A stretch of 64,000 bases of DNA from Halobacteriales archaeon SW_5_70_135 (GTDB lineage: Archaea > Halobacteriota > Halobacteria > Halobacteriales > SW-7-71-33). The stretch spans positions 1,620-65,619 of the forward strand of contig PXSK01000021.1 in the NCBI GenBank assembly GCA_003022865.1, written 5' to 3'. The notes under the pieces are model-generated. The model was not told the DNA's origin and did no database searches. It saw only the letters and a list, made by a program, of their open reading frames with translations. Both the position numbers and the translations under genes were made by a program. Shown piece after piece: positions 53,848-62,954 of the stretch (positions within the stretch are counted from its first letter, which is position 1; every line of letters starts with the position of its first letter).

Positions 53848-54807
53848 TCAGAACGGGCCGCGACCGCCACCGGGACCGGGACCGCCGGGGCCGCCGCGTC
53901 GACCGCCGCCGAGCTGGAGCTGGCGGGGCATCGAGACGCGGTCCTTGACGAGCTGGCCGTAGGTGAGGCCGACGAGCAGGCCGACGAGGTGGGCGGCGTG
54001 GGCGATGCCGCCGAGGCCGAACTGCCCGCCACCGCCGCCGAGGAAGGCGATGCTGACGACGGCGTAGCCGCCAGTGATGAGCCACAGCGGCACCGGCACC
54101 GGCGGGACGAGCAGCATCACCCGGGCGTTGGGGTTGAAGACGGTCATCGTGCCGAGAACGGCGAGGGCGGCGCCGCTGGCGCCCAGTACGCCGCCGGTCG
54201 TCGGGTCGCCGACGTAGAACGCCTGGACGGCGACCTGTGCGAGGCCGGCGGCGACGCCGGCGCCGAGAAAGAGCGCGGAGAACTCCTTCGAGCCGACGTA
54301 GCGCTCGACCGACTGGCCGAAGAAGTAGACCACGATCCCGTTGCCGAGCAGGTGGAACAGTCCGGTGGGGTCGTGTGCGAAGATCGACGTGACCCAGGTC
54401 CAGACGTACTCCGGGTTGGCGGGCGACAGCACGAACAGCGCCTGGTGCAGTTCGAGGGCTCGCTCGCCGCCGACGAAGGCGGGCAGCAGCCGGAGAATGA
54501 CCTGCTGGAACATGAACGTCACCGCCATCAGGCCCAGAAAGACGAACGTCATGTTCCCCCGGACGTAGCCCCGGAGCCCGGTCCGTCCGCCCCCGACGCC
54601 GAGGTCGAGGCGGCCGGTCAGGCCGGTGTCGTCCTCGACGCCGTCGTCGAAGCCGCTGTCGAAGACGCCGTCGGGGTCGCCCCAGTCCGCCAGTCCGGCG
54701 CAGTCGTGGTTCTCCGGCAGGCGGTGTTCGGAGCAGTAGGTGCCGCTACACCCCTTGCAGTCGTACGGGAGGTCGACCCGCTCGCCACAGACGTTACACG
54801 ACGGCAT
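53848..54807 (-). CDS. Rhomboid-family intramembrane serine protease with AN1 zinc finger
   Basis: 319 residues. N-terminal AN1-type zinc finger: CNVCGERVDLPYDCKGCSGTYCSEHRLPENHDC. Then a rhomboid core of about six helices (WVTSIFAHDPTGLFHLLGNGIVVYFFG, GVLGASGAALAVLGT with the catalytic Ser, HAAHLVGLLVGLTYG with the catalytic His). A Gly/Pro-rich C-terminal tail follows. AN1-rhomboid fusions are usual in haloarchaea. Operon with endonuclease V. Confidence 0.93.
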   Translation of the reverse strand: MPSCNVCGERVDLPYDCKGCSGTYCSEHRLPENHDCAGLADWGDPDGVFDSGFDDGVEDDTGLTGRLDLGVGGGRTGLRGYVRGNMTFVFLGLMAVTFMFQQVILRLLPAFVGGERALELHQALFVLSPANPEYVWTWVTSIFAHDPTGLFHLLGNGIVVYFFGQSVERYVGSKEFSALFLGAGVAAGLAQVAVQAFYVGDPTTGGVLGASGAALAVLGTMTVFNPNARVMLLVPPVPVPLWLITGGYAVVSIAFLGGGGGQFGLGGIAHAAHLVGLLVGLTYGQLVKDRVSMPRQLQLGGGRRGGPGGPGPGGGRGPF

Positions 54808-55032
54808 TCACCCCGGCTTTGGGATCGCGACAAAAGGGGCTTTGGGTCGCGACCACCGGTCACCGCTGTGGGTGGGCGTCGACGTCGGCGGAGCGCCGGA
54901 GTCACGCCCGCGCCGGCACCGCCGTCGCCGAGCGGTATCGAGCCCAGACGACGCGGAACCGGGCGATCGATCCCCACGCCGTCGTCGGCGGCGGTGGGAC
55001 GGCTTTTTGCCCGCGGCGCACCAGGGGTGGGT

Positions 55033-55497
55033 GTGCAGGAGTACGAGCGCAAGCGGCTGCTCGAACGGATCGAGCGGGAGGGCGCGACCGTCGGGGCGAC
55101 GATCCCGGAGACGATCGAGGTGCAGGGCGAGACGGTCGACCTGCGGGAGTTCGTCTTCGAGGTGAAACGCCGCGAGACGGTGTCGGCCGGCGAGCGCGAG
55201 CGGGTCGAGCGGGCGAACCGCAACCTGCGACGCGAGCGCCTGCAGCGCAGGCAGCGCGTCGAGGACGGCGACATCACCCCCGAGGAGGGCGAGCGTCTCG
55301 TCGAGTCGATCGTCGGGATCGACCGCGCGCTGAACGCCCTGGAGTCCCTCGGGACGACCGACATCGAGGCCGAGGAGCGGGCGAAGGAGACTGCCGACCG
55401 CAAGCGCTGGGTGCGCTTCCTGCAGCAGGCGCTCGGCAACGACGACGCCGGCCGGGGACCCGGACCCGGGCGCGGTAGAGGGGGTGACCGCCCGTGA
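55033..55497 (+). CDS. DUF5788-family haloarchaeal protein
   Basis: 154 residues from GTG 55033 (VQEYERKRLLERIEREGATVGATIPE). Charged alpha-helical protein with IEVQGETVDLREFVFEVKRRETV, RVERANRNLRRERLQRRQR, GERLVESIVGIDRALNALESLG. A Gly/Arg-rich end. DUF name from memory. Its stop overlaps the polX start (GTGA), so it is probably co-translated with PolX. Confidence 0.8.
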   Translation: MQEYERKRLLERIEREGATVGATIPETIEVQGETVDLREFVFEVKRRETVSAGERERVERANRNLRRERLQRRQRVEDGDITPEEGERLVESIVGIDRALNALESLGTTDIEAEERAKETADRKRWVRFLQQALGNDDAGRGPGPGRGRGGDRP

Positions 55498-57275
55498 CCA
55501 CGAACGACGAGGTCGCCGAGCAGTTCGAGCGGATGGCCGACCTGCTGGAGGCACAGGACGTGGCGTACAAGCCCCGTGCCTACCGGCGTGCGGCGGAGTC
55601 GCTGCGCTCGCACCCGACCTCGGTCGCCCGGCTCGTCCGCGACGATCCCGACGCCCTGGAGGAGATCGAGGGCGTCGGCGACTCGATCGCCGCGAAGGTG
55701 ACCGAGTTCGTCGAGGAGGGGGCGGTCGGCGAACTCGCCGAGCTGCGCGAGGGGACGCCCGTCGACATGGCGGCGCTGACCCGCGTCGAGGGCGTCGGTC
55801 CGAAGACCGTCGGCCGGCTGTACGAGGCACTCGGGGTCGAGACCCTGGCGGACCTCGAACGGGCCGCCCGGGAGGGCGAGATACGCGAGGTGTCCGGCTT
55901 CGGGGCGAAGACCGAGGAGAACGTCCTCGACTCGGTGGCGTTCGCCCGCCGAGCCGGCGGCCGCACGCGGCTCGGGGAGGTGCGCCCGGCCGCCGACCGC
56001 GTACTCGACGCGCTCCGGGAGCACGAGGCGGTCGAACGCTGTGACGTGGCGGGGTCGATCCGCCGCTGGGCGCCGACGGTCGGCGACGTCGACGTGCTCG
56101 TCGCCAGCGACGACCCCGAGGCGGCCGTGACGGCGTTCGTCGGTCTGTCGAGTGTGGTCGACGTGATCGAGTCCGGCGAGAGGAAAGCCGCCGTCCGCGT
56201 GGACACGGCGGGCGACACCGCGGCGGACACGCGCGTCGACCTGCGGGTGGTCGCCCCGCGGGAGTTCGGCGCCGCCCTCCAGTACTTCACCGGCAGCAAG
56301 GAACACAACGTCCGCCTGCGGACGTACGCCCTCGAACGGGACGTAAGCCTCAACGAGTACGGCGCCTTCGACGTGAGCGACCTCGACGACGCCGGCGGCG
56401 AGGACGCCGAGAGCGTCCGCGAGCGCGGCGAGCGGGTCGCCGGCGAGACCGAGGCGGGAATGTACGAGGCGCTCGACCTGCCGCCGGTGCCGCCGGAGCT
56501 GCGCGAGGACCGCGGCGAGACCGCCGCCGCCGCCGCGGGCGAGCTGCCCGACCTCGTCACCGAGGCGGCGGTCCGCGGCGACCTCCACGCGCACACGGCA
56601 CACTCGGACGGCGACCTCTCCGTCGCGGAGACGGTCGCCGCGGCCGCGGAGTTCGGCCACGACTACCTGGCGATCACGGACCACGCCGACGGGCCGGGCG
56701 TCCCCGCCGGCGTCGGCCTCTCCGACGACGAACTCCGCTCGCTGGCGGCGGAGGTGCGCGAGGTCGCCGACGACGCCCCGATCGAGGTGTTCGCCGGCGT
56801 CGAGGCCAACGTCGACGTCGACGGCGACCTCGACGTGGCGGACGGCCTGCTGGCGGACCTCGACGTAGTCGTCGCCTCGCCACACAGCGGTCTCGGCGGC
56901 ACCGACGACGCCACCGACCGGCTAGTCCGGGCGGTCGAACACCCCGCCGTGGACGTGCTCGGCCACCCGACGGGGCGGCTGCTGGCCGAGCGCTCCGGGC
57001 TGTCGATCGACCCCGAACGGCTCGGCGCCGCCGCCGCAGAGCACGGCGTCGCCCTGGAGGTGAACGCCAATCCCGCACGGCTCGACCTCGGCGGCGGCGC
57101 AGTGACGGCCGCCGTCGAGGCCGGGGCGACGATCGCCGTCGACACCGACGCCCACCGGCCGGCGGAGTTCGACAACCTCCGCTACGGCGTCCACACCGCC
57201 CGGCGGGGCTGGGCCGAGACCGACGACGTGCTCAACACCCGCTCGCCGGAGAGACTGCGGTCGTTTCTCGGCTGA
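55494..57275 (+). CDS. polX: Family X DNA polymerase with PHP domain (PolX)
   Basis: 593 residues. HhH DNA-binding start (YRRAAESLRSHPTSVARL, IEGVGDSIAAKVTEF, VEGVGPKTVGRLYEAL), the polymerase domain with CDVAGSIRRWAPTVGDVDVLV (catalytic GSxRR and DxD) and the third acidic block RVDLRVV, then EFGAALQYFTGSKEHNVRLR. A C-terminal PHP domain: RGDLHAHTAHSDGDLSVAET, AITDHADGPGV, VEANVDVDG, VVASPHSGLGGT, AVDTDAHRP. Base-excision/end-repair polymerase with 3' exonuclease/phosphatase-like PHP. Complete. Confidence 0.95.
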   Translation: MTTNDEVAEQFERMADLLEAQDVAYKPRAYRRAAESLRSHPTSVARLVRDDPDALEEIEGVGDSIAAKVTEFVEEGAVGELAELREGTPVDMAALTRVEGVGPKTVGRLYEALGVETLADLERAAREGEIREVSGFGAKTEENVLDSVAFARRAGGRTRLGEVRPAADRVLDALREHEAVERCDVAGSIRRWAPTVGDVDVLVASDDPEAAVTAFVGLSSVVDVIESGERKAAVRVDTAGDTAADTRVDLRVVAPREFGAALQYFTGSKEHNVRLRTYALERDVSLNEYGAFDVSDLDDAGGEDAESVRERGERVAGETEAGMYEALDLPPVPPELREDRGETAAAAAGELPDLVTEAAVRGDLHAHTAHSDGDLSVAETVAAAAEFGHDYLAITDHADGPGVPAGVGLSDDELRSLAAEVREVADDAPIEVFAGVEANVDVDGDLDVADGLLADLDVVVASPHSGLGGTDDATDRLVRAVEHPAVDVLGHPTGRLLAERSGLSIDPERLGAAAAEHGVALEVNANPARLDLGGGAVTAAVEAGATIAVDTDAHRPAEFDNLRYGVHTARRGWAETDDVLNTRSPERLRSFLG

Positions 57276-57292
57276 GGCGACCGCGGCGGGCC

Positions 57293-57759
57293 GTGACCCA
57301 CCCAAGCTTCTGTTTGCCGGCGGTTCCAGCCACTGTATGGTACGGCCCGGAGCGCACTCGGGCGGCGGTTGAGGCCGACGACGCGGTCGTGCTCGTCGCC
57401 CCGGCCGACGGCGACGACGACGGGGCGGCGGACGGCACCGTCGTCGGCTTCGCCCACGCCGTCGTCGGCCCCAGGGCGGACGAAGCGACAGTCCTCCGGG
57501 TGTACGTCCGCCCCGACGTGCGACGGACCGACCTGGGGACGCGTCCGGTCGAGGCGACGCTGGAGCGCCTGCGAGCCCGGGCCCGGGTCCGGGACGTGAC
57601 CGACGTCGAGGCGACGGTACTCGACGCGAACGACACGGGGCCGCGTTCTACCGCAGTCTCGGCTTCGAGCACGACCGCACCGAGGAGACCGTGATCGCCG
57701 GCGATCACGGGAAACACCCCGGGGCGGTCTACGTCTACGTCGACGCCGAGGACGGCTGA
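57293..57759 (+). pseudogene. GNAT acetyltransferase, truncated and frameshifted
   Basis: GTG 57293 opens a frame that fits the second half of a GNAT fold: TVVGFAHAVVGPRADEATVLRVYVRPDVRRTDLGTRPVEATLERL (the acetyl-CoA loop is altered) and VTDVEATVLDANDTG. At about 57637 the frame is lost; the other frame has the proper ending AAFYRSLGFEHDRTEETVI and VYVYVDAEDG. The N-terminal beta-strand region normal in GNAT seems missing. A one-base deletion (ACGGGGCCGC) explains the shift. Pseudogene or error. Confidence 0.72.
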
Positions 57760-57766
57760 GCCGCCG

Positions 57767-58894
57767 TCACTCCAGTTCCTCGACTATCTCCTCGACGTCG
57801 GCCTCACCCTCTCCGGGCTCGCCGCCCATGCCACCCATCATGCCGCCCATACCGCCCATCATACCGCCCATGCCGCCCTCGATCGTCTCCTGGACGATCA
57901 CGCGGTCGAGGTCGAGCTGTTGTATGATCTGCTGGGCGACCTGCTGTTTCGAGAACATCCACTGCTGGTTCATCGTCAGCTGCGGCGTCGCCTCGACGTA
58001 CAGCGTCTCCTTCTCGACGGTCTCGGTCTCCGTGCGCGGCTCCGGTGGGTCCTCCTCGTCGGCGTCCGCTTCCTCGACCGCCTCGTCGTCGGCGTCCTCC
58101 TCGCCGGCGTCGGCATCGGCCTCCTCGTCGTCGCCCTCGTCGGGCGTGACGACGACCTCCTCCTCGACCTCGTCGGTCTCGATCCACATCTCCGGCTCCA
58201 TGTCCATGTACATCGAGAACAGCCCCTTCGCGCGCTCGACGCGGTCCTCGACGACGTCCAGTACCTCGTAGTCGTACTCGACGTCCTCGCCGGCGAGGGG
58301 GTGGTTGAAGTCGACGCGAGCGCGACCGCCGATGACGGTCTCGACGAAGCCCTGGTCGCCGTCGATCTGGACGTTCGCGCCGGGGTAGCGGTCGTCCTCG
58401 GGGATCTTCTCGACGCTTATCGTGCGCACCTCGTCGGCGTCGTGCTCGCCGAAGGCCGCCGCCGCCGGCACCGTCACTGTGGCCGTGTCGCCGACCTCGC
58501 GACCGACGACGTCGTCCTCGACGGGGTCGAACAGCCCGCCCTCGCCGAGGACGACCACTCGCGGGCCGAAGGACTGACCTTCCGTGTCGATCCCCTCCTC
58601 CTCGGCGACGGCCTCGTCGGTCGTGTCGACCAGCTGGTCGCTCTCGACGGTGCGGGCCGTGTACGCCAGCCGGACGAAGTCGTCGCGCTGGAGCCCCGTC
58701 TCGGACTCGTCGTCGGCCGTCCCGGCGTCCTCGCTCCCGTGGTCGTGGTCCTCGCCCTCGTGGTCGTGGTCCTCAGCGTCGTGATCGTGATCGTGATCCT
58801 CGGCGTCGTGGTCGCCGTCCTCGCCCTCATGATCGTGATCGTGACCGTGACCGTGGTCGTGGTCCTCGGCGTCGTCGCCGTCCTCGTCTGTCAT
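57767..58894 (-). CDS. FKBP-type peptidyl-prolyl isomerase with His-rich head and Met/Gly-rich tail
   Basis: 375 residues from ATG 58894. Residues about 10-60 are alternating His/Asp/Glu (HGHGHDHDHEGEDGDHD and similar), a likely metal-binding head. The SlyD-like FKBP/IF domains follow: DDFVRLAYTARTVESDQLVDTT, VVVLGEGGLFDPVEDDVVG, VPAAAAFGEHDADEVRTISVEKIPE, VIGGRARVDFNHPLAGEDVEYDYEVL. An acidic linker (about 230-300) comes next, then a second domain ending in GGMGGMMGGMGGMMGGMGGE. Folding helper, possibly a metallochaperone like SlyD. Confidence 0.9.
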   Translation of the reverse strand: MTDEDGDDAEDHDHGHGHDHDHEGEDGDHDAEDHDHDHDAEDHDHEGEDHDHGSEDAGTADDESETGLQRDDFVRLAYTARTVESDQLVDTTDEAVAEEEGIDTEGQSFGPRVVVLGEGGLFDPVEDDVVGREVGDTATVTVPAAAAFGEHDADEVRTISVEKIPEDDRYPGANVQIDGDQGFVETVIGGRARVDFNHPLAGEDVEYDYEVLDVVEDRVERAKGLFSMYMDMEPEMWIETDEVEEEVVVTPDEGDDEEADADAGEEDADDEAVEEADADEEDPPEPRTETETVEKETLYVEATPQLTMNQQWMFSKQQVAQQIIQQLDLDRVIVQETIEGGMGGMMGGMGGMMGGMGGEPGEGEADVEEIVEELE

Positions 58895-58981
58895 GGGCGC
58901 TCCTACCGGGTCAGGGGTAAAAGGATGTGCGTTTCGCCGGCCGACCGACAGCGGTTTGCCCGCCGGCGACGGCCGTCCGGT

Positions 58982-59536
58982 ATGTACGAGGTCGAGCTGA
59001 AGGTGCGAGCCGACCACGGGGGGGTCCGCGAGCGGCTCGGAGAGGCGGACGCCGAGCGCGAGCGGGCGGTCCGGCAGGTCGACACCTACTACGACGCCCC
59101 CGACCGCTCGTTCGCCGAGACCGACGAGGCACTCCGGATCCGCCGACAGACGCCGCTCGAGGGCGGCGGGGAGACGGTCGAACTCACCTACAAAGGACCG
59201 AAGGTCGACGACGCCTCGAAGACCCGCGAGGAACACGAGACGGGGGTCGCGGACGGCGACGCCGCCGCCGCCGTCCTCCGGGGGCTGGGGTACGAGGCGG
59301 CCGCGACCGTCCGCAAGGAGCGCGAACGCTACGCCGTCGGCGAGGACCACGTCACGCTCGACCGGGTGGCGGGTCTCGACACGTTCGTCGAGGTCGAGAC
59401 CGAGGTCGAGCGGGGGTCGGCGGTGCCCGCGGCCCGGGACCGACTCACGGACCTGTTGGAGCGGCTCGGCCTCGACCCGGCGACGGGCATTCGCACCTCG
59501 TATCTCGGACTCCTGCTCGAAGATTCTCGGGAGTAA
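58982..59536 (+). CDS. CYTH-domain (class IV adenylate cyclase-like) protein
   Basis: 184 residues: MYEVELKVRADHGGVRERLG (ExExK), VRQVDTYYDAPDRSFAETDEALRIRRQ, GETVELTYKGPK, EEHETGV, VRKERERYAV, VTLDRVAGLDTFVEVETEV, ATGIRTSYLGLLL. All CYTH blocks are present. Archaeal CYTH proteins are likely triphosphatases; the cyclase label is historical. Confidence 0.9.
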   Translation: MYEVELKVRADHGGVRERLGEADAERERAVRQVDTYYDAPDRSFAETDEALRIRRQTPLEGGGETVELTYKGPKVDDASKTREEHETGVADGDAAAAVLRGLGYEAAATVRKERERYAVGEDHVTLDRVAGLDTFVEVETEVERGSAVPAARDRLTDLLERLGLDPATGIRTSYLGLLLEDSRE

Positions 59537-59562
59537 TACGAGTCGGGGATTCTGTTTCCGCA

Positions 59563-59570
59563 AGTTATAG
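59563..59570 (+). promoter_or_regulatory. TATA box of the methionine adenosyltransferase gene
   Basis: AGTTATAG stands 27-34 bases before ATG 59597 between G+C-rich sequences. A promoter here would give a transcript with an almost absent leader. Confidence 0.45.
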
Positions 59571-59596
59571 AACCGACCCCCGGGTACGGCGGAGCG

Positions 59597-60784
59597 ATGA
59601 CCGAGCGGAACGTGCGGGTCCACGACGCCGCGGGGCCCGCAGTCGAGGACCAGGAGATCGAGATCGTCGAACGAAAGGGGGTCGGCCACCCGGACTCAAT
59701 CTGTGACGGCGTCGCGGAGGCGGCCTCGCGGGCGCTGGCCCGCACCTACCGGGAGCGCGTAGGTCGGTATCTCCACTTCAACACCGACGAGGCGCAGTTG
59801 GTAGCCGGCGAGTCCGCGCCGGCCTTCGGCGGCGGCGACGTGATCGAGCCGATCTATCTCGTGCTCGTCGGCCGCGCGACGAAGGCGTACGAGGGCACGC
59901 GCATCCCGACCGAGACCGTCGCCCTGGAGGCCGCCCGGGAGTACCTCGCCGAGCACGTCCCCCGGCTGGAGTTCGGCCGCGACGTCGTCGTCGACGTGAA
60001 GTTCGGCGAGGGGTCGGGCGACCTGCAGGGCGTGTTCGGCCGCGAGGGCGTGCCGATGGCGAACGACACCTCCTTCGGCGTCGGACACGCGCCGTACTCG
60101 GAGACCGAGCGGGTGGTCCTGGAGACGGAGCGACGGGTCAACCGGGAGTTCAACGCCGTCGGCCCCGACGTGAAGGTAATGGGCAAGCGGGAGGGCGACC
60201 ACCTCGACCTGACCGTCGCCGCCGCCGTCGTCGACGCGTTCGTCGACGACCTGGACGGCTACCGCGCCGTGGTCGAGGACGTCGAGGCGTTCGTCCGCGG
60301 CGTCGCCGCCGAGCACACCGACCGTTCCGTCGAGGTGTACGTCAACACCGCCGACGACTACGACGCCGGGTCGGTGTACCTCACCGTCACCGGAACGAGC
60401 GCCGAGCAGGGCGACGACGGCTCCGTCGGCCGCGGCAACCGCGTCAGCGGGCTGATCACCCCGAACCGGTCGATGTCGATAGAGGCCACCAGCGGTAAGA
60501 ACCCCGTCAACCACATCGGCAAGATCTACAACCTGCTGGCCACCGAGACCGCCCACGCCGTCGTCGAGGAGGTCGACGGTATCCGCGACCTGCGGGTGCG
60601 ACTGCTCTCGCAGATCGGCCGCCCGATCGACCGGCCACACGTCGCCGACGCCCACGTCGTCACCGAGGAGGGCGTCGCCGTCGGCGACGTCGCTCCCGAA
60701 ATCGAGACCATCGTCGACCGCGAACTCGCCGACGTCACGTCGATCACGGACGGCGTCATCGCCGGCGACTTGAGTACCTTCTGA
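59597..60784 (+). CDS. mat: Archaeal S-adenosylmethionine synthetase
   Basis: 395 residues, archaeal-type MAT that makes S-adenosylmethionine from methionine and ATP. Start [115 protein letters not shown]. Complete and normal in length. Confidence 0.97.
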   Translation: MTERNVRVHDAAGPAVEDQEIEIVERKGVGHPDSICDGVAEAASRALARTYRERVGRYLHFNTDEAQLVAGESAPAFGGGDVIEPIYLVLVGRATKAYEGTRIPTETVALEAAREYLAEHVPRLEFGRDVVVDVKFGEGSGDLQGVFGREGVPMANDTSFGVGHAPYSETERVVLETERRVNREFNAVGPDVKVMGKREGDHLDLTVAAAVVDAFVDDLDGYRAVVEDVEAFVRGVAAEHTDRSVEVYVNTADDYDAGSVYLTVTGTSAEQGDDGSVGRGNRVSGLITPNRSMSIEATSGKNPVNHIGKIYNLLATETAHAVVEEVDGIRDLRVRLLSQIGRPIDRPHVADAHVVTEEGVAVGDVAPEIETIVDRELADVTSITDGVIAGDLSTF

Positions 60785-60892
60785 CCCCGGCGGCCGCGGC
60801 CGTCACGGGCGTCGCGGGCGGACCGGCGCCGGGTCGGTCGACCGTCCGACGCCGTCGAAACGCTTAGCCGCCGCCGCTCCCGACTCGGGGGT

Positions 60893-61492
60893 GTGACCCG
60901 GGTCTGTCTCGTCGGCGACGACGACGTCGACGTCCGGTACGAGCTGCTCTCCCGGGAGACCGCACGGGAGGCGCTGACGACGTATACGCCCGGACAGCCC
61001 TACGAGAACACCCTCGCGGTCGAGACGGTCAGCCTCGGCGCCGCCGTCGCGCTGCTGAACGACCTGAACTGGTATCTCACCCGCTTCGTCGACGTCGCGC
61101 TCGTCCGCGAGCCGTCGGTCAGCGAGGCGGAGTGGCTCTCCCGCGACCTGGCGACCGCGGTCCGCAACGACGAGGTCGACCCCGAGGACACCGGCGACCG
61201 CCTCATGGTGTACGGCGTCGACGAGGGGCGCCTGGTGGAGCCGATGTACGTCACCCGTTCCGGCGCCGGCACACCGGCCGCCGGAGTCGGGACCGAGAGG
61301 GAGGCCGACGCCAGCGGCGCCGACCGCGACCCAGTGGGTCCCGGCACGCCCGGCATCGAAACGGTCGCCGAGGACGGCGACGGGACGGCGACAGAGGCGG
61401 AGCCGTCGGAGACCGACAGACCGGCGTACGACCTGCGCGAGGTCGAGGAGACGGTCGTCGTCCGCGTCACCGCGGCGGAGTTCGCCGGCTGA
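60893..61492 (+). CDS. DUF5804-family haloarchaeal protein with an internal acidic insertion
   Basis: 199 residues from GTG 60893. Conserved start TRVCLVGDDDVDVRYELLSRETAREALTTY, YENTLAVETVSLGAAVALLNDLNWYL, and end RPAYDLREVEETVVVRVTAAEF. Between VEPMYVTRSG and the end is an insertion of about 50 Gly/Asp/Glu/Thr residues that I do not remember in this family. DUF name from memory; function unknown. Confidence 0.8.
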   Translation: MTRVCLVGDDDVDVRYELLSRETAREALTTYTPGQPYENTLAVETVSLGAAVALLNDLNWYLTRFVDVALVREPSVSEAEWLSRDLATAVRNDEVDPEDTGDRLMVYGVDEGRLVEPMYVTRSGAGTPAAGVGTEREADASGADRDPVGPGTPGIETVAEDGDGTATEAEPSETDRPAYDLREVEETVVVRVTAAEFAG

Positions 61493-61534
61493 GCGGACCG
61501 AAAGACACCACCGGGGGCGTCGCGAAGGGCGACC

Positions 61535-62806
61535 GTGCAGCGACACAGCCGACGCTCTCTGTTGCGGGCGAGCGGCGCGGCGGCCGTCGCCGGACTCGCG
61601 AGCCTCGCCGGCTGTGACGCCGTCGCCACGGTCGGGCTGCCGGAGGCGCCCGAGCGCGGACCCGCCTTCCCGGCCGACCCGACGGGAGCGACGAGCACCT
61701 TCCGGGGTGGGCTGGCACGACGGGGTTACTACCCGGAGCACGACACGCCCGCGGCCCCGGCGGCCGCGTGGTCCCGGCCGGTGAACACGGGCGACCACAC
61801 CGCGGCGAAGGCGAGCGCGGTGCCGCTGTATCCGGGTCGGTCGACGGGCGAGGCGGCCGGGGTGGTCGTCCCCGGCGACGACGGCCGCGTGCGGGCGTTC
61901 GACGCCGCCGGCGACCGGCTGTGGGCGGCCGCCGTCGAGCCCGCCGAGCGAGGCGTACACGGCACGCCGACGGTCGCGGGCGACACCGTCTACGTCGGCG
62001 CCTACGACGGCGCCCTGTACGCGCTGGACCGGGCGACCGGCGAGCGTCGGTGGCGGGTGCGTCTGGGAGACGCCGTCGGCTCCAGTCCCGCCTACCACGA
62101 CGGCCGCGTGTACCTCGCCGTCGAGTTCGCGCCGTACGAGGGGAGTCTCTTCGCGGTCGACGCCCGCACCGGAGTCGTCGAGGCCGAGGCGCCGGCGCCG
62201 ACGGACCACCCCCACTCGACGCCAGCACTGGCGCCGGCGGCCGACCGCGTGGTCGTCGGCGCCAACGACGGCGACGTCTACGGCTTCACGCTCGACCTCG
62301 ACCGCGACCGCTCGTGGGAGGTCCACACCGACGGCGCGGTGAAGGGACCGGTCGCCGTTCACGACGGCGCCGCCTTCGTCGGCTCCTGGGACCGACATCT
62401 CTACCGGATCGACCTGAGGACCGGCACGGTGGCGTGGCGCCACGCGACTGGCGGCAAGGTGATGTCCGGTCCGGCGGTCGACCCACGGCGCGGCGTCGTC
62501 TACGTCGGCAGCCACGACCGCCGCGTTCACGCCGTCGGCGTCGACGGCGAACCCGCGTGGCGCTCCGGGACCGGCGGCTGGATAACCGGCTGTCCGAGCG
62601 TCGTCGGCGACCGCGTGCTCGTCGGGTCGTACGACGGTCACCTGTACGCGCTCGACCCCGAGAGCGGCGACACGTTCGGCGACCGCGCCTGGTCGCTCGA
62701 ACTCGACGGCTGGGTGACCGCATCCCCGCGGCCGGTCGGCGACGCCGTCTACGTCGCCGAGCGCGCGACCGAGACCGGCCCGGGCGCGGTGTACGCGGTC
62801 ACCTGA
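61535..62806 (+). CDS. PQQ-type beta-propeller lipoprotein (Tat-exported)
   Basis: 423 residues from GTG 61535. Tat lipoprotein signal SRRSLLRASGAAAVAGLASLAGC. Then propeller repeats with the usual pattern D-ATG-W (VYVGAYDGALYALDRATGERRW, VYGFTLDLDRDRSWEV, VYVGSHDRRVHAVGVDGEPAW, VLVGSYDGHLYALDPESGD). No catalytic PQQ residues can be seen; may be a BamB-like or solute-related scaffold. Single gene. Confidence 0.88.
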   Translation: MQRHSRRSLLRASGAAAVAGLASLAGCDAVATVGLPEAPERGPAFPADPTGATSTFRGGLARRGYYPEHDTPAAPAAAWSRPVNTGDHTAAKASAVPLYPGRSTGEAAGVVVPGDDGRVRAFDAAGDRLWAAAVEPAERGVHGTPTVAGDTVYVGAYDGALYALDRATGERRWRVRLGDAVGSSPAYHDGRVYLAVEFAPYEGSLFAVDARTGVVEAEAPAPTDHPHSTPALAPAADRVVVGANDGDVYGFTLDLDRDRSWEVHTDGAVKGPVAVHDGAAFVGSWDRHLYRIDLRTGTVAWRHATGGKVMSGPAVDPRRGVVYVGSHDRRVHAVGVDGEPAWRSGTGGWITGCPSVVGDRVLVGSYDGHLYALDPESGDTFGDRAWSLELDGWVTASPRPVGDAVYVAERATETGPGAVYAVT

Positions 62807-62954
62807 GACGACGAGCCGTCACGGCCGTCCGCCGAAACCGACGCGCTCAAGCCCGCCGCGCCGGAGGGTCGGACGTGTACCGGCAGGCCGACGGTCCGAG
62901 GACGGTCTACCCCGGTAGTCCCGGCCGTCGCTCCGGCGCGCGGGGGTGGTCGTG

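Noticed and set aside
54618-56885. A long minus-strand frame across rhomboid, DUF5788 and PolX
   Set aside because: Shadow of genuine genes; Arg/Val-rich and without motifs.
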